DNA from: Gammaproteobacteria bacterium
Lineage (GTDB): Bacteria > Pseudomonadota > Gammaproteobacteria > UBA6429 > Thiohalophilaceae
Reading direction: 5' to 3'
Length of the DNA stretch: 20,298 bases
NCBI GenBank assembly: GCA_003233255.1
Contig: QILH01000282.1
Span: 1 to 20,298, forward strand
A program made the translations under genes and the position numbers. Of the stretch, positions 12,649 to 20,138 are shown one piece after another; within the stretch, counting starts at the first letter, position 1, and each line of letters opens with the position of its first letter. Below the pieces are notes generated by a model. That model ran no database searches. It had not been told where the DNA came from and worked only from the letters and a program-made list of their open reading frames with translations.

Positions 12649-13848
12649 ATGAAATCAAAAATACTGGCATTATCATTATTTGTTATCACCGCTGGGGTGA
12701 TAGGTTTGTATCCGATGTATCAACAGGGTAATGCGCACGTCAATGTTCCCGTGCAACCGTTACCAGCTCAGAATACACAGGCCAATAAGATCGATCTTGT
12801 CTTTGCTCTGGACACTACTGGAAGCATGGGTGGTATGATCGAGGCGGCAAAGGAAAAAATATGGTCGATTGCGACCAACATGGCACAGGCGAAATCGGCA
12901 CCGGAAATTCGTATCGGTTTAGTGGCTTTTCGTGATCGCGGCGATGAATACGTAACAAAAATAGTAGATCTGTCCAGTGATCTGGATTCGGTTTACGCAA
13001 AGTTAATGGACTTTACTGCTGGTGGTGGTGGTGATACTCCGGAAAGCGTCAACCAGGCCCTGCACGAGGCGGTAACCAAAATGTCGTGGAGTCAGTCTTC
13101 TGACGCCTATAAAGTTATTTTTGTAGTCGGTGATGCCCCGGCACAAATGAATTACCGTAATGATGTTAAATACCCGGTATCGATTAAATTAGCCAGACAA
13201 AAGGGTATTATTGTGAATACTATTCAATGCGGGCAGGATGCGAACACCTTAACGCAATGGAAACAAATGGCATCACTTAGCCAGGGGCAGTTTTTTAATG
13301 TAGCGCAAAACGGCAGTGCGGTGGCCATGACCACTCCGTTTGATGAGCCGTTGGCCAGTTTATCAAAAGATTTAGACAGCACGCGCCTGTATTATGGTAA
13401 AGCTGAAGTGCTTGAACAGAAGCGTCGTAAAATAATGGCCACAAGGAAAATGCATGAAAAAGCTTCTGTGGCCTCTCTAGCTCGTCGTGCTACATTTAAT
13501 GAATCAGAGAGTGGTAAAATCAATGCGATTGGTGAAAACGATTTAGTTGAAGACATAACCTCTGGGCGAGCCGATCTCGCAACTATTTCTGTAGAGGAGT
13601 TACCGAAAGCGATGCAGGCCATGTCGCCGAAAGAGCAACAACGTTTAATTCTCGAGACCAAAACTAAACGCCAAAAATTGAAAAATAGCATCAGCAGCCT
13701 GGCAAAAAAACGCGATGAATACATCAAAAAAGAGATGGAGCAGCGTGGCGGGGCAAAAGATTCACTGGATGATCAACTAATTGGTGCCCTACGCCTGCAG
13801 GCGAAAGAAAAGGGTATTGATTATGATGGTAAATCTGTTGCCTATTAA
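12649..13848 (+). CDS. Exported von Willebrand factor A domain protein
   Basis: This 399-residue protein starts after AACAGGAG (RBS, 8-base spacing). Residues 1-30 are a signal peptide or uncleaved anchor (LALSLFVITAGVIGLYP). The vWA domain (about 47-240) has the MIDAS motif DTTGSM (Asp55, Thr57, Ser59), a Gly-rich loop GGGGDTPES with Thr130, and VVGDAP with Asp162, so it should bind a divalent metal and a partner protein. The C-terminal half (about 240-399) is charged and helical (QRLILETKTKRQKLKNSI) and ends in a tail like YDGKSVAY. It is last in the operon with the PspA-like and membrane proteins, consistent with a periplasmic sensing or scaffold role in envelope stress. The partner is unknown. 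Confidence 0.9.
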   Translation: MKSKILALSLFVITAGVIGLYPMYQQGNAHVNVPVQPLPAQNTQANKIDLVFALDTTGSMGGMIEAAKEKIWSIATNMAQAKSAPEIRIGLVAFRDRGDEYVTKIVDLSSDLDSVYAKLMDFTAGGGGDTPESVNQALHEAVTKMSWSQSSDAYKVIFVVGDAPAQMNYRNDVKYPVSIKLARQKGIIVNTIQCGQDANTLTQWKQMASLSQGQFFNVAQNGSAVAMTTPFDEPLASLSKDLDSTRLYYGKAEVLEQKRRKIMATRKMHEKASVASLARRATFNESESGKINAIGENDLVEDITSGRADLATISVEELPKAMQAMSPKEQQRLILETKTKRQKLKNSISSLAKKRDEYIKKEMEQRGGAKDSLDDQLIGALRLQAKEKGIDYDGKSVAY

Positions 13849-13877
13849 GATTATATATCGTTTTATTGGAATTATAT

Positions 13878-13907
13878 CCGCTTCCGGCTCATGGCCGGGG
13901 CGGTTTA
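13878..13907 (+). terminator. Probable terminator of the PspA-like/vWA operon
   Basis: A nested G+C-rich hairpin: CCGC (13878-13881) with GCGG (13900-13903), and inside it CCGGC (13884-13888) with GCCGG (13894-13898), loop TCATG. It is followed by TTTAATT, a weak T-run, so termination efficiency is uncertain. Confidence 0.55.
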
Positions 13908-14009
13908 ATTCAAATGGATGATTTTCCAGGGAGCGTGATGACAGACTTTTATTTTTTCCTCTGGTTATGCAAAAATTAAAATAGCGAATCGTATTTTTAG
14001 TTTTTTGTG

Positions 14010-14015
14010 TATACT
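14010..14015 (+). promoter_or_regulatory. -10 element placed to give a leaderless radical SAM mRNA
   Basis: TATACT (14010-14015) lies 6 bases before the ATG at 14022, where transcription would be expected to begin. The -35 region is poor (AATCGT), and no Shine-Dalgarno precedes the ATG. Confidence 0.4.
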
Positions 14016-14021
14016 TGCCAG

Positions 14022-15098
14022 ATGAATAAAGTGATACAAAAAGGCCGAGGTGCAGTTAGCAATCCCGATTGTCGCTATCAGTCAGATAGTCGGGAAACCG
14101 TTGATGAAGAATGGTATTTCGATCAAACAGCCGAGAAGATTAAAACCACCGTTATCCGCGATACCAGTAAAACAATAATTTCTAAAAATAACTCCCCTGA
14201 TGTACCGTTTGCACATTCTCTTAATCCATATCGCGGTTGCGAACACGGTTGTATCTATTGTTTTGCGCGCCCAACCCATGCCTACCTGGATTTATCGCCA
14301 GGCTTGGATTTCGAGACGAAATTAATTATCAAACCTGATGCCGCCAGGTTATTAGAAAAAGCGCTAAGAGCTAAAAATTATCGATGTACGCCGTTGGCTT
14401 TAGGTTCGAATACCGATCCCTATCAACCAATTGAGCGTGAATATAAGTTAACTCGGCAGGTGCTGGAAGTGCTGGCTGAGTTTAATCACCCGGTGGCGAT
14501 TATTACCAAGTCTTCATTAATCGAGCGTGATATAGATATATTGTCTGAGATGGCGAAGTCCAATTTAGTCGAGGTGATGATTTCGGTTTGTACTCTGGAC
14601 AAAAATATCGCTCGTAGCCTGGAGCCGCGGGCAAGCAGCCCGGTGCGTCGTATCAAAACCATTGAACGTTTGGTTACCGCGAATATCCCGACGGGTATTT
14701 TGCTGGCGCCAATGATTCCGGTGTTAACGGATCCGGAGCTGGAAACTATTATCAACACCTGTGTTAAAGCGGGTGCGCAAAAAACGAGTTATATTCTTTT
14801 GAGACTACCGCTGGAGGTGGCGCCCTTATTTGAGGAATGGTTGCGCGCTCATTATCCCTTAAAAGCGGATCATGTTCTTACTCGGATTCGTGATACGCGA
14901 GCGGGTGCATTATACAACAGTGAGTTTGGGACCCGTATGCGCGGCGAGGGGCCTTTTGCCGCCATGATAGGTCAACGTTTTGACGTTGCTTGTAAAAATG
15001 CGGGCTTGATCGGTGATAAGGCAAGACGTATCACTCTTAATTCGAATGATTTTGCTGTTCCTCAGCGTTTTATACCGCAAATGAGGCTGTTTGATTGA
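14022..15098 (+). CDS. PA0069-family radical SAM protein
   Basis: This 358-residue protein starts at ATG 14022; a GTG at 14007 is in frame but overlaps a likely -10 element. The N-terminus NKVIQKGRGAVSNPDCRY and the cluster motif RGCEHGCIYC (Cys73, Cys77, Cys80, the CX3CX2C of radical SAM enzymes) match the PA0069 family, related to spore photoproduct lyase (COG1533). TPLALGSNTDPYQPIE and GILLAPMIPVLTD are further family motifs. These proteins bind a [4Fe-4S] cluster and S-adenosylmethionine; the substrate in this family is not known to me, and DNA or RNA repair has been suggested only by relation to photoproduct lyase. It appears to be monocistronic. Confidence 0.93.
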   Translation: MNKVIQKGRGAVSNPDCRYQSDSRETVDEEWYFDQTAEKIKTTVIRDTSKTIISKNNSPDVPFAHSLNPYRGCEHGCIYCFARPTHAYLDLSPGLDFETKLIIKPDAARLLEKALRAKNYRCTPLALGSNTDPYQPIEREYKLTRQVLEVLAEFNHPVAIITKSSLIERDIDILSEMAKSNLVEVMISVCTLDKNIARSLEPRASSPVRRIKTIERLVTANIPTGILLAPMIPVLTDPELETIINTCVKAGAQKTSYILLRLPLEVAPLFEEWLRAHYPLKADHVLTRIRDTRAGALYNSEFGTRMRGEGPFAAMIGQRFDVACKNAGLIGDKARRITLNSNDFAVPQRFIPQMRLFD

Positions 15099-15128
15099 AT
15101 TCCTCATACCATAAAACCCGATTTGATG

Positions 15129-15244
15129 GATCAGACGTTACTTACCTTAGACTGGCATAGTGTATGCATTGTCTACCGTGCAGTCTGATGTTCTCCTCCT
15201 GTTATGGGAAATTATGGGCGCTTACCCTTAAGCGCCCTTTTTTT
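15129..15244 (+). ncRNA. Candidate small RNA between the radical SAM and hydrolase genes
   Basis: A nested fold is visible: ATCAGAC (15130-15136) with GTCTGAT (15183-15189), enclosing TAGAC (15148-15152) with GTCTA (15171-15175), enclosing GCATA-GTG-TATGC (15155-15167). An unpaired C/U-rich TTCTCCTCCTG (15191-15201) follows, then a strong terminator. This layout (folded 5' domain, single-stranded CUCCUCCU, terminator) resembles trans-acting small RNAs that pair with Shine-Dalgarno sequences. No clear promoter was found, so it may instead be the 3' UTR of the radical SAM mRNA. Confidence 0.45.
15216..15244 (+). terminator. Rho-independent terminator
   Basis: GGGCGCTTA (15216-15224) pairs perfectly with TAAGCGCCC (15229-15237), loop CCCT, followed by seven T residues. 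It ends the radical SAM transcript or the candidate small RNA. Confidence 0.92.
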
Positions 15245-15282
15245 ATGTCGGGTTGATAACTATTTTATAATATAGTAGCAAC

Positions 15283-15987
15283 ATGGATAAGGAACCAATA
15301 CGTTTGATTTTATTGCCGGGAGTGTATGGCACGGGGTTGATGTTTACCCCGCTTGTTGATGCCATGCCGGAGAAATACGATTGTCAGGTGATCTCATATC
15401 CAGTCGATGAGGTGTTGTCCTATTCTGAGTTAACCACATATGTTGCCAATCAAATACCACAGGACAAACCGTTGGTTATTCTCGCCGAGTCGTTTTCGGG
15501 ACCAATTGCATTAATGTTGAGTGAGGTTTTAGGTGATAACCTCAAGGCCCTTATTCTTGTTTGTACTTATGTTACGAATCCTCACCCGTGGCTGGCGAAA
15601 TTATCCAGATTCGTTTTAAAGGATCGTATTGTAGCAAGAAAGCCGAGTCGTTTTATGGTTCGACTTATGATTGCTGGATTTGAGATGGACGATGAATTGC
15701 TTGATTTGGCTTTTTCTATTCAGCGCCGGGTTTCGCCAAAGGTATTTCGCTATCGACTTTTTGAAGGGATGGCGGTTGATGTCTCAGACATTTTGCAACG
15801 GACTTCGCTGCCGATATTGCATCTGTATGCAAAGCAAGATCGTATAATACCGCGTTCGGCCCAACGTAAAATTAAAAAAATCCGATCTGATTTAAAATCA
15901 GTCGCCATTGCCGGGCCACATTATCTATTACAAACGAAAGCAAGGGAATGTGTTATTTATATTAAATCTTTTCTCAAATCGATATAA
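15283..15987 (+). CDS. Alpha/beta hydrolase
   Basis: This 234-residue cytoplasmic protein has the alpha/beta hydrolase fold: LILLPGVYGTG (oxyanion region), nucleophile elbow AESFSG with Ser70 (Ala replaces the first Gly of GxSxG), Asp186 in LYAKQDRIIP and His213 in AGPHYLLQ, completing the catalytic triad. No signal peptide is present. The substrate cannot be told; the family includes esterases and thioesterases. TATAAT at 15266-15271 lies 11 bases before the ATG with no clear Shine-Dalgarno, suggesting a very short leader. It converges with the copper oxidase gene, with only 3 bp between the stop codons and no terminator. Confidence 0.88.
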   Translation: MDKEPIRLILLPGVYGTGLMFTPLVDAMPEKYDCQVISYPVDEVLSYSELTTYVANQIPQDKPLVILAESFSGPIALMLSEVLGDNLKALILVCTYVTNPHPWLAKLSRFVLKDRIVARKPSRFMVRLMIAGFEMDDELLDLAFSIQRRVSPKVFRYRLFEGMAVDVSDILQRTSLPILHLYAKQDRIIPRSAQRKIKKIRSDLKSVAIAGPHYLLQTKARECVIYIKSFLKSI

Positions 15988-15990
15988 GAT

Positions 15991-17025
15991 TTATTTCTTA
16001 GGGTTAATCTTATACCGACTAAGCATACCTGCGGTAATGTGGTCAGTGACATGACAATGAAACAACCAGTTGCCCGGGTTGTCGGCACGCATATCGACAC
16101 TGCGCATGCTGGTGGGCAAGAGTTCAACCACATCGGTGCGGCGGCCGTGATCCAGTACGGTTTTGCCATGCCAGTGTGCGGTGTGCAGATCGACTTCGGT
16201 GCCCATTCCGATAAGGTGCCAACGTACCCGATCGCCTTCGGTCATTTCCAGTCCCAGTAAATTACCAAAGATATAACCATTGATGGCGTGTTTTAGATTT
16301 CCTTCTGCAAAATCATCTGCTTCGGGTGAATCGTGTTTGATTTTTTTCACCTTGCCGACGATTTCACGATCATTTTCATCAAAGATCATATACATGGTGG
16401 TAAAGGCAATATCGACATCTTTAGGGCGCGGATCGGATTTCGAACGGGCCATGCCTTTCTTAGTAATGATGATACTGCCAATCAGTCCGTCATAAATTTC
16501 TGTAACCGAATCGACATGCGAGTGATACACCCAGACAATGGATGAAGGATCGGCCGGGCCTGGGGCGGCATCGGCATCCGCCTCCCAGGTATAAGTAAAT
16601 TTTTTCCCGGCCCTGACCAATGCACCTTCGTTTTTCCAGTCCGCGCCTTCATTTTCTTCCGTATAAAATACACCATGCGGGTGTATACTGAGGGTCTTGT
16701 CGGCCCGGTTATAAAAATGTACTTTAATAGTATCGCCTTCTTCGGCGCGAATTTGTGGTCCCAGGATGCCCATCCATTTTGGCTGCGGTACGGTTTTGCT
16801 ATAGGTACCGTCGGTATATTGAATGTATCGGTATTTTCGATATTCAAGATAATCTCCCCAGACCTGTAAGCCCATTTTAGGGCGGATCAGATTTTTACCG
16901 GCCGGTGCATAGTTCCAGACGACCTTCTCGGCTGCGATCCAGTATTCACGAACCTGTCCAGCCTGTGCTGTGCTACAAACGAAATTGGCGCTCGATAAAA
17001 GAATAAGTAAAAGTATTTTTTTCAT
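15991..17025 (-). CDS. Two-domain multicopper oxidase
   Basis: This 344-residue exported protein has a signal peptide at 1-22 (KKILLLILLSSANFVCSTAQA). All four copper motifs are present: IHPHG (His115, His117), VYHSH (His168, His170), HTAHWHG (His281, His284, His286) and HCHVTDHITAGM (His323, Cys324, His325, His329, Met334). These give a type 1 site in domain 2 and a shared type 2/type 3 site, as in small two-domain laccases that trimerise. Such enzymes oxidise phenols or metal ions such as Cu(I), Fe(II) or Mn(II) and reduce oxygen to water; the substrate here is unknown. It is last in the run porin, FMN-binding, PepSY, oxidase, 31 bp after the PepSY gene. Confidence 0.93.
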   Translation of the reverse strand: MKKILLLILLSSANFVCSTAQAGQVREYWIAAEKVVWNYAPAGKNLIRPKMGLQVWGDYLEYRKYRYIQYTDGTYSKTVPQPKWMGILGPQIRAEEGDTIKVHFYNRADKTLSIHPHGVFYTEENEGADWKNEGALVRAGKKFTYTWEADADAAPGPADPSSIVWVYHSHVDSVTEIYDGLIGSIIITKKGMARSKSDPRPKDVDIAFTTMYMIFDENDREIVGKVKKIKHDSPEADDFAEGNLKHAINGYIFGNLLGLEMTEGDRVRWHLIGMGTEVDLHTAHWHGKTVLDHGRRTDVVELLPTSMRSVDMRADNPGNWLFHCHVTDHITAGMLSRYKINPKK

Positions 17026-17056
17026 AATAAAACCTGGATGAGTTTAAATAACTGGG

Positions 17057-17803
17057 TTAAGTTACTGTCCGGTGACGTCGTTTGAACCAGATAATAGTGC
17101 CGCTTATTGCCAACAGGATCAACAATATGCCCGCCAGGTCAATCAAAATGATTCCGCCCCGACTGACGATACGACCGCTATGCACATCAAGCAAAACACG
17201 CTCCCAGCTAATGCTATGACCCTGGGTAAATATTGCTGCGGATAATTGAGGCGGTAACGTGTTCTTTTTTGACCAGTTAATACCCTTGTCCTCGATCGAC
17301 TGCCAGGAGACAAGATCTGCGTCGGCCTTAAATAATCCTCGCTCGGTCTTGATGACAATAAACTTATCCTGCTGACCGAGCTGAATAATATCTCCCAGTT
17401 TTTCGCCGGGCGCATTGAGCTTCTCAATAATATCGCCATCAATGGTGATCAACCAGATTATTTCCGAGGTTGCCAGTGCATAAAAATGTTTACTGGTGGT
17501 CGCGCCGCGCAGGGGATTAATGCTATGGCCAATGACTTTTTGATTAAAATAGATGTCGTCATTCCATTGTGAAATCCAGTGTTCATCGAGTTCGTGTCCG
17601 TCTAATGAGTCTGGATGAGTAATGCCATACCAACCCAGAACGGTTGGATTATTTATATAATTTTTATCAATGCCAAGATCGTTAGTATGATTTAGCATGA
17701 TGCCGGTTATGGACAGATAAATAGCGACAATCGCCACGCTGAGTCCAATGTAACGATGCAGAGATAATAGATTGCGAAGCAACGATGATTTATTACGCGC
17801 CAT
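17057..17803 (-). CDS. PepSY-associated membrane protein
   Basis: This 248-residue protein has one helix near the N-terminus (about 19-37, following LLSLHRYIGL with His16, and then GIMLNHT with His39) and one near the C-terminus (about 217-240, ILIDLAGILLILLAISGTIIWF). Between them lies a periplasmic region of about 175 residues, ending with LDVHSGRI. This is a reduced PepSY_TM layout; in related reductases His residues in such helices can hold haem. The start overlaps the FMN-binding gene by 11 bp, so the two are coupled. Together they could pass electrons across the inner membrane to periplasmic flavin; this is inference. Confidence 0.85.
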   Translation of the reverse strand: MARNKSSLLRNLLSLHRYIGLSVAIVAIYLSITGIMLNHTNDLGIDKNYINNPTVLGWYGITHPDSLDGHELDEHWISQWNDDIYFNQKVIGHSINPLRGATTSKHFYALATSEIIWLITIDGDIIEKLNAPGEKLGDIIQLGQQDKFIVIKTERGLFKADADLVSWQSIEDKGINWSKKNTLPPQLSAAIFTQGHSISWERVLLDVHSGRIVSRGGIILIDLAGILLILLAISGTIIWFKRRHRTVT

Positions 17804-18314
17804 TTTTTTTCATCACCTGCGAGTCTAAATAGAGGGCGACACGAGATAATTTGGTTACCGCATTGACCGATAAGGTGGCACCGGAAATACTGTCGATTGA
17901 TCTGGATAACTGATTTTCTTTTTCCAGCGTAAGTGCCTGAAACTGTTTGGTAAAGCCATCGCGCTTGATCTCCCAGCCACGACTTTCACGAAAGATAAGA
18001 ACCTTTACGCGTTCAATTTCTCCGTTGTTAATAATAAAACCTACGGTGATGGGTTTTTCTTTACCGATTTCCTCCAGGATCCAGACGCTGCGTTTTTCCT
18101 GCAACCAGTAACGCGTACGCAAACTCGATGGTTTATGACTTAGTATCGACTTGATGGTTTTACCGACTTCACCGGTAAACCAGATAAATTGCGCCTTTGG
18201 AATCTTGTTATTAAAAATTTCAGCCAAAAAGGCATCGGGCTGTTGATAAACACCCCGTGCCTGACTGGTTAGCGAAATAATCGAAAAGAAAATTAGTAAA
18301 TAAAGTCGTGGCAT
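17793..18314 (-). CDS. FMN-binding domain protein, periplasmic
   Basis: This 173-residue protein has a signal peptide at about 1-19 (RLYLLIFFSIISLTSQA). The C-terminal FMN_bind domain shows GFIINNGEIERVKVLIFRES and DSISGATLSV (142-150); Thr147 in SGAT is the residue to which FMN is covalently attached by ApbE-type transferases in proteins such as RnfG and NqrC. No ApbE gene is in the window. It is coupled to the PepSY gene and follows the porin gene by 31 bp. The likely role is an electron carrier on the outer face of the inner membrane. Confidence 0.9.
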   Translation of the reverse strand: MPRLYLLIFFSIISLTSQARGVYQQPDAFLAEIFNNKIPKAQFIWFTGEVGKTIKSILSHKPSSLRTRYWLQEKRSVWILEEIGKEKPITVGFIINNGEIERVKVLIFRESRGWEIKRDGFTKQFQALTLEKENQLSRSIDSISGATLSVNAVTKLSRVALYLDSQVMKKNGA

Positions 18315-18345
18315 AGAAAATTATTTTTCATTGTCGAGAGATGAA

Positions 18346-19551
18346 TTAGAACTGATAACCTACGCCAAGATTATAGCCATCAAACTCAGTTGTGCCTGCC
18401 GGAGTATCCTGGTTTTGATAATCAAATTTTAGAACGACATGTTCGTGCGGCCAATAGTTAAAGCCGGCGTTGATCATATTTGTTTCCGAATCGGTGGCAT
18501 CGGAGACGCGGTTATCCCATACGCTATAGCGAGCGAAGATTCCCCATTGCTGATTGATACGATAACTGGGTTCGGCATACCAGCCACGCTGTTTATCTGC
18601 GCCCACGCTTGCAGGACCCGAGCCATCCAGATCCCAATTGGCATATAAGGCACGAAGTGCAAACGGACCGGTCTGCCAGACACTATGCGCTTCGATCATG
18701 GTTGCTGAACCCGCGGTCGAATCGAGTCCCTGGGTAATGTCGGTCTGATACTGTAAGGTGGTGGCTAACTCAAGACCATTTATACCTGTCCATTTCAGGC
18801 GTACGGTGTAGGCTAAATCATTGGCGATGGCGTTTGAAACCTGTTGACGGCCGCTTCGAACTGCGTAATCGGTCGTGTTTACGTTTAAACCGGAATGTAT
18901 GGCCACATCGAATGAGACGGCATTATCAAAGCGCTGATTATAGGATACCCCGGCTTCCCTCCAGGTGGTGGGAATGATTTTATTCTCAACGGAATTTCGC
19001 TCAACACCATAAAAGGTTGTTGGCTCATGAGTTTCATTGATGATTCCTACCGGAATCAGAAATAAACCGGCACGGGTAGTTTGAGTATCCGATAAATCAA
19101 ATTCTATGAACGCTTGCTCCAATTCGATAGCGCCACTATTTGAACCATCGGCGGTGTCTTCTACCAGGGTATGCTCTAATTCAAGTTCTGAAAAGAAACG
19201 GATGCGTTCATTAAAATCGTGCTGGAACATCAGCACAAAACGGTGAACATCCACCTGGTTTTTATTTGTACCACCTGGATTCTTGTCATTCAGATTGTTG
19301 TAATGTAATTCACCATAGCCGCCTATAGCGGATGAATGCTTTTGCTTCGAGTCCGTGAGAGCGGTGTTTTGTTCTAGCAAACTTGTGACGGCATCCAGAC
19401 GTTCAGTGATTTGATCGTTCTGTTTTTTGAGCTGCTCGATTTCAGCCTGTAATTGTTGATTGGTCGTCTCAGCGGCTAATGAAACCCCCGCGCCATTAAG
19501 TGACAAAATGGCGAGGCTGACAATAGCGCTCATGGTTCGATAAAAAGACAC
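18346..19551 (-). CDS. Outer-membrane porin (OprO/P-like)
   Basis: This 401-residue protein starts at GTG 19551, supported by AGGAG seven bases upstream. It has a signal peptide (about 1-27, ending GVSLAAE), a short coiled coil at about 30-65 (QQLQAEIEQLKKQNDQITER), and then a beta-barrel with alternating aromatic strands (GGYGELHYNN, RIRFFSELELEH, GIFARYSVWDNR), ending in YQF, the typical C-terminal Phe of outer-membrane proteins. RAGLFLIPVGIINETHEP is characteristic of phosphate-selective-porin-like families. The substrate cannot be inferred; it might admit a metal or anion used by the downstream redox genes. It heads the operon. Confidence 0.9.
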   Translation of the reverse strand: MSFYRTMSAIVSLAILSLNGAGVSLAAETTNQQLQAEIEQLKKQNDQITERLDAVTSLLEQNTALTDSKQKHSSAIGGYGELHYNNLNDKNPGGTNKNQVDVHRFVLMFQHDFNERIRFFSELELEHTLVEDTADGSNSGAIELEQAFIEFDLSDTQTTRAGLFLIPVGIINETHEPTTFYGVERNSVENKIIPTTWREAGVSYNQRFDNAVSFDVAIHSGLNVNTTDYAVRSGRQQVSNAIANDLAYTVRLKWTGINGLELATTLQYQTDITQGLDSTAGSATMIEAHSVWQTGPFALRALYANWDLDGSGPASVGADKQRGWYAEPSYRINQQWGIFARYSVWDNRVSDATDSETNMINAGFNYWPHEHVVLKFDYQNQDTPAGTTEFDGYNLGVGYQF

Positions 19552-19564
19552 GGGTTGCTCCTAA

Positions 19565-19580
19565 TTAAGTAAACACTTAA
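19565..19580. promoter_or_regulatory. Palindrome in the porin-operon promoter region
   Basis: TTAAGT-AAAC-ACTTAA lies 14 bp upstream of the porin start, within a larger imperfect repeat TAATTAAGTA...TACTAATTA. It is well placed to act as an operator over the promoter or leader. Confidence 0.45.
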
Positions 19581-19692
19581 ATACTAATTAAATGGAGCGC
19601 AACTATAGTGGAATATAAATCTAAATGCAAATCATTCACATTATCAGAAAATATTTCGATCATTTAAGTTATTGATTCTAAAGAATAACAAG

Positions 19693-19712
19693 GTAAGTAA
19701 GGGGTTACTTAC
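19693..19712. promoter_or_regulatory. Palindrome between the porin gene and hemJ
   Basis: GTAAGTAA-GGGG-TTACTTAC is a perfect 8-bp inverted repeat. It shares the TAAGTAA half-site with the palindrome at 19565-19580. It lies 8 bp beyond the hemJ stop and could be an operator for the porin operon or, less likely, a hemJ terminator (no T-run). Confidence 0.4.
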
Positions 19713-19720
19713 AGGATAGA

Positions 19721-20134
19721 TTAAGGGCGCAATACGGCCAGGAAGACGATGGCAAATAAAATAAGTACGGGAAATTCGTTAAACCAGCGGTAGAATACGT
19801 GGCCGCGGGTGTTTTTATCGCGTTTAAAATCGGTCAGCAATTTGCCACAGTAGACATGATAGACAATCAGCACGGCAATTAATCCCAGTTTAATGTTGAG
19901 CCAGATCTGGCCGCTGAAATCGCCGATGGCCATCATGGCGATTCCGAATATCAGCGTCAATATCAAACCGGGCGTCATGATGCCGTAAAACAGTTTGCGC
20001 TCCATAATCTTGAACCGATCCAGGCTAGTCTGGTCGATGGCCATCGCGTGGTAGACAAATAATCGTGGCAGATAAAACAGGCCGGCAAACCAGGTCACCA
20101 TAAAAATGATGTGTAAGGCTTTAAGCCAGAGCAC
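19721..20134 (-). CDS. hemJ: Protoporphyrinogen IX oxidase HemJ
   Basis: This 137-residue inner-membrane protein has four hydrophobic helices and the HemJ signature: LWLKALHIIFMVTWFAGLFY with His8, PRLFVYHA with His29, MERKLFYGIMTPG, IWLNIKLGL and YRWFNEFPVL. HemJ oxidises protoporphyrinogen IX to protoporphyrin IX in haem synthesis and replaces HemG or HemY in many proteobacteria. It starts at GTG 20134, four bases after the stop of the upstream thioredoxin-like gene, so translation is probably coupled. Confidence 0.93.
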   Translation of the reverse strand: MLWLKALHIIFMVTWFAGLFYLPRLFVYHAMAIDQTSLDRFKIMERKLFYGIMTPGLILTLIFGIAMMAIGDFSGQIWLNIKLGLIAVLIVYHVYCGKLLTDFKRDKNTRGHVFYRWFNEFPVLILFAIVFLAVLRP

Positions 20135-20138
20135 GATG

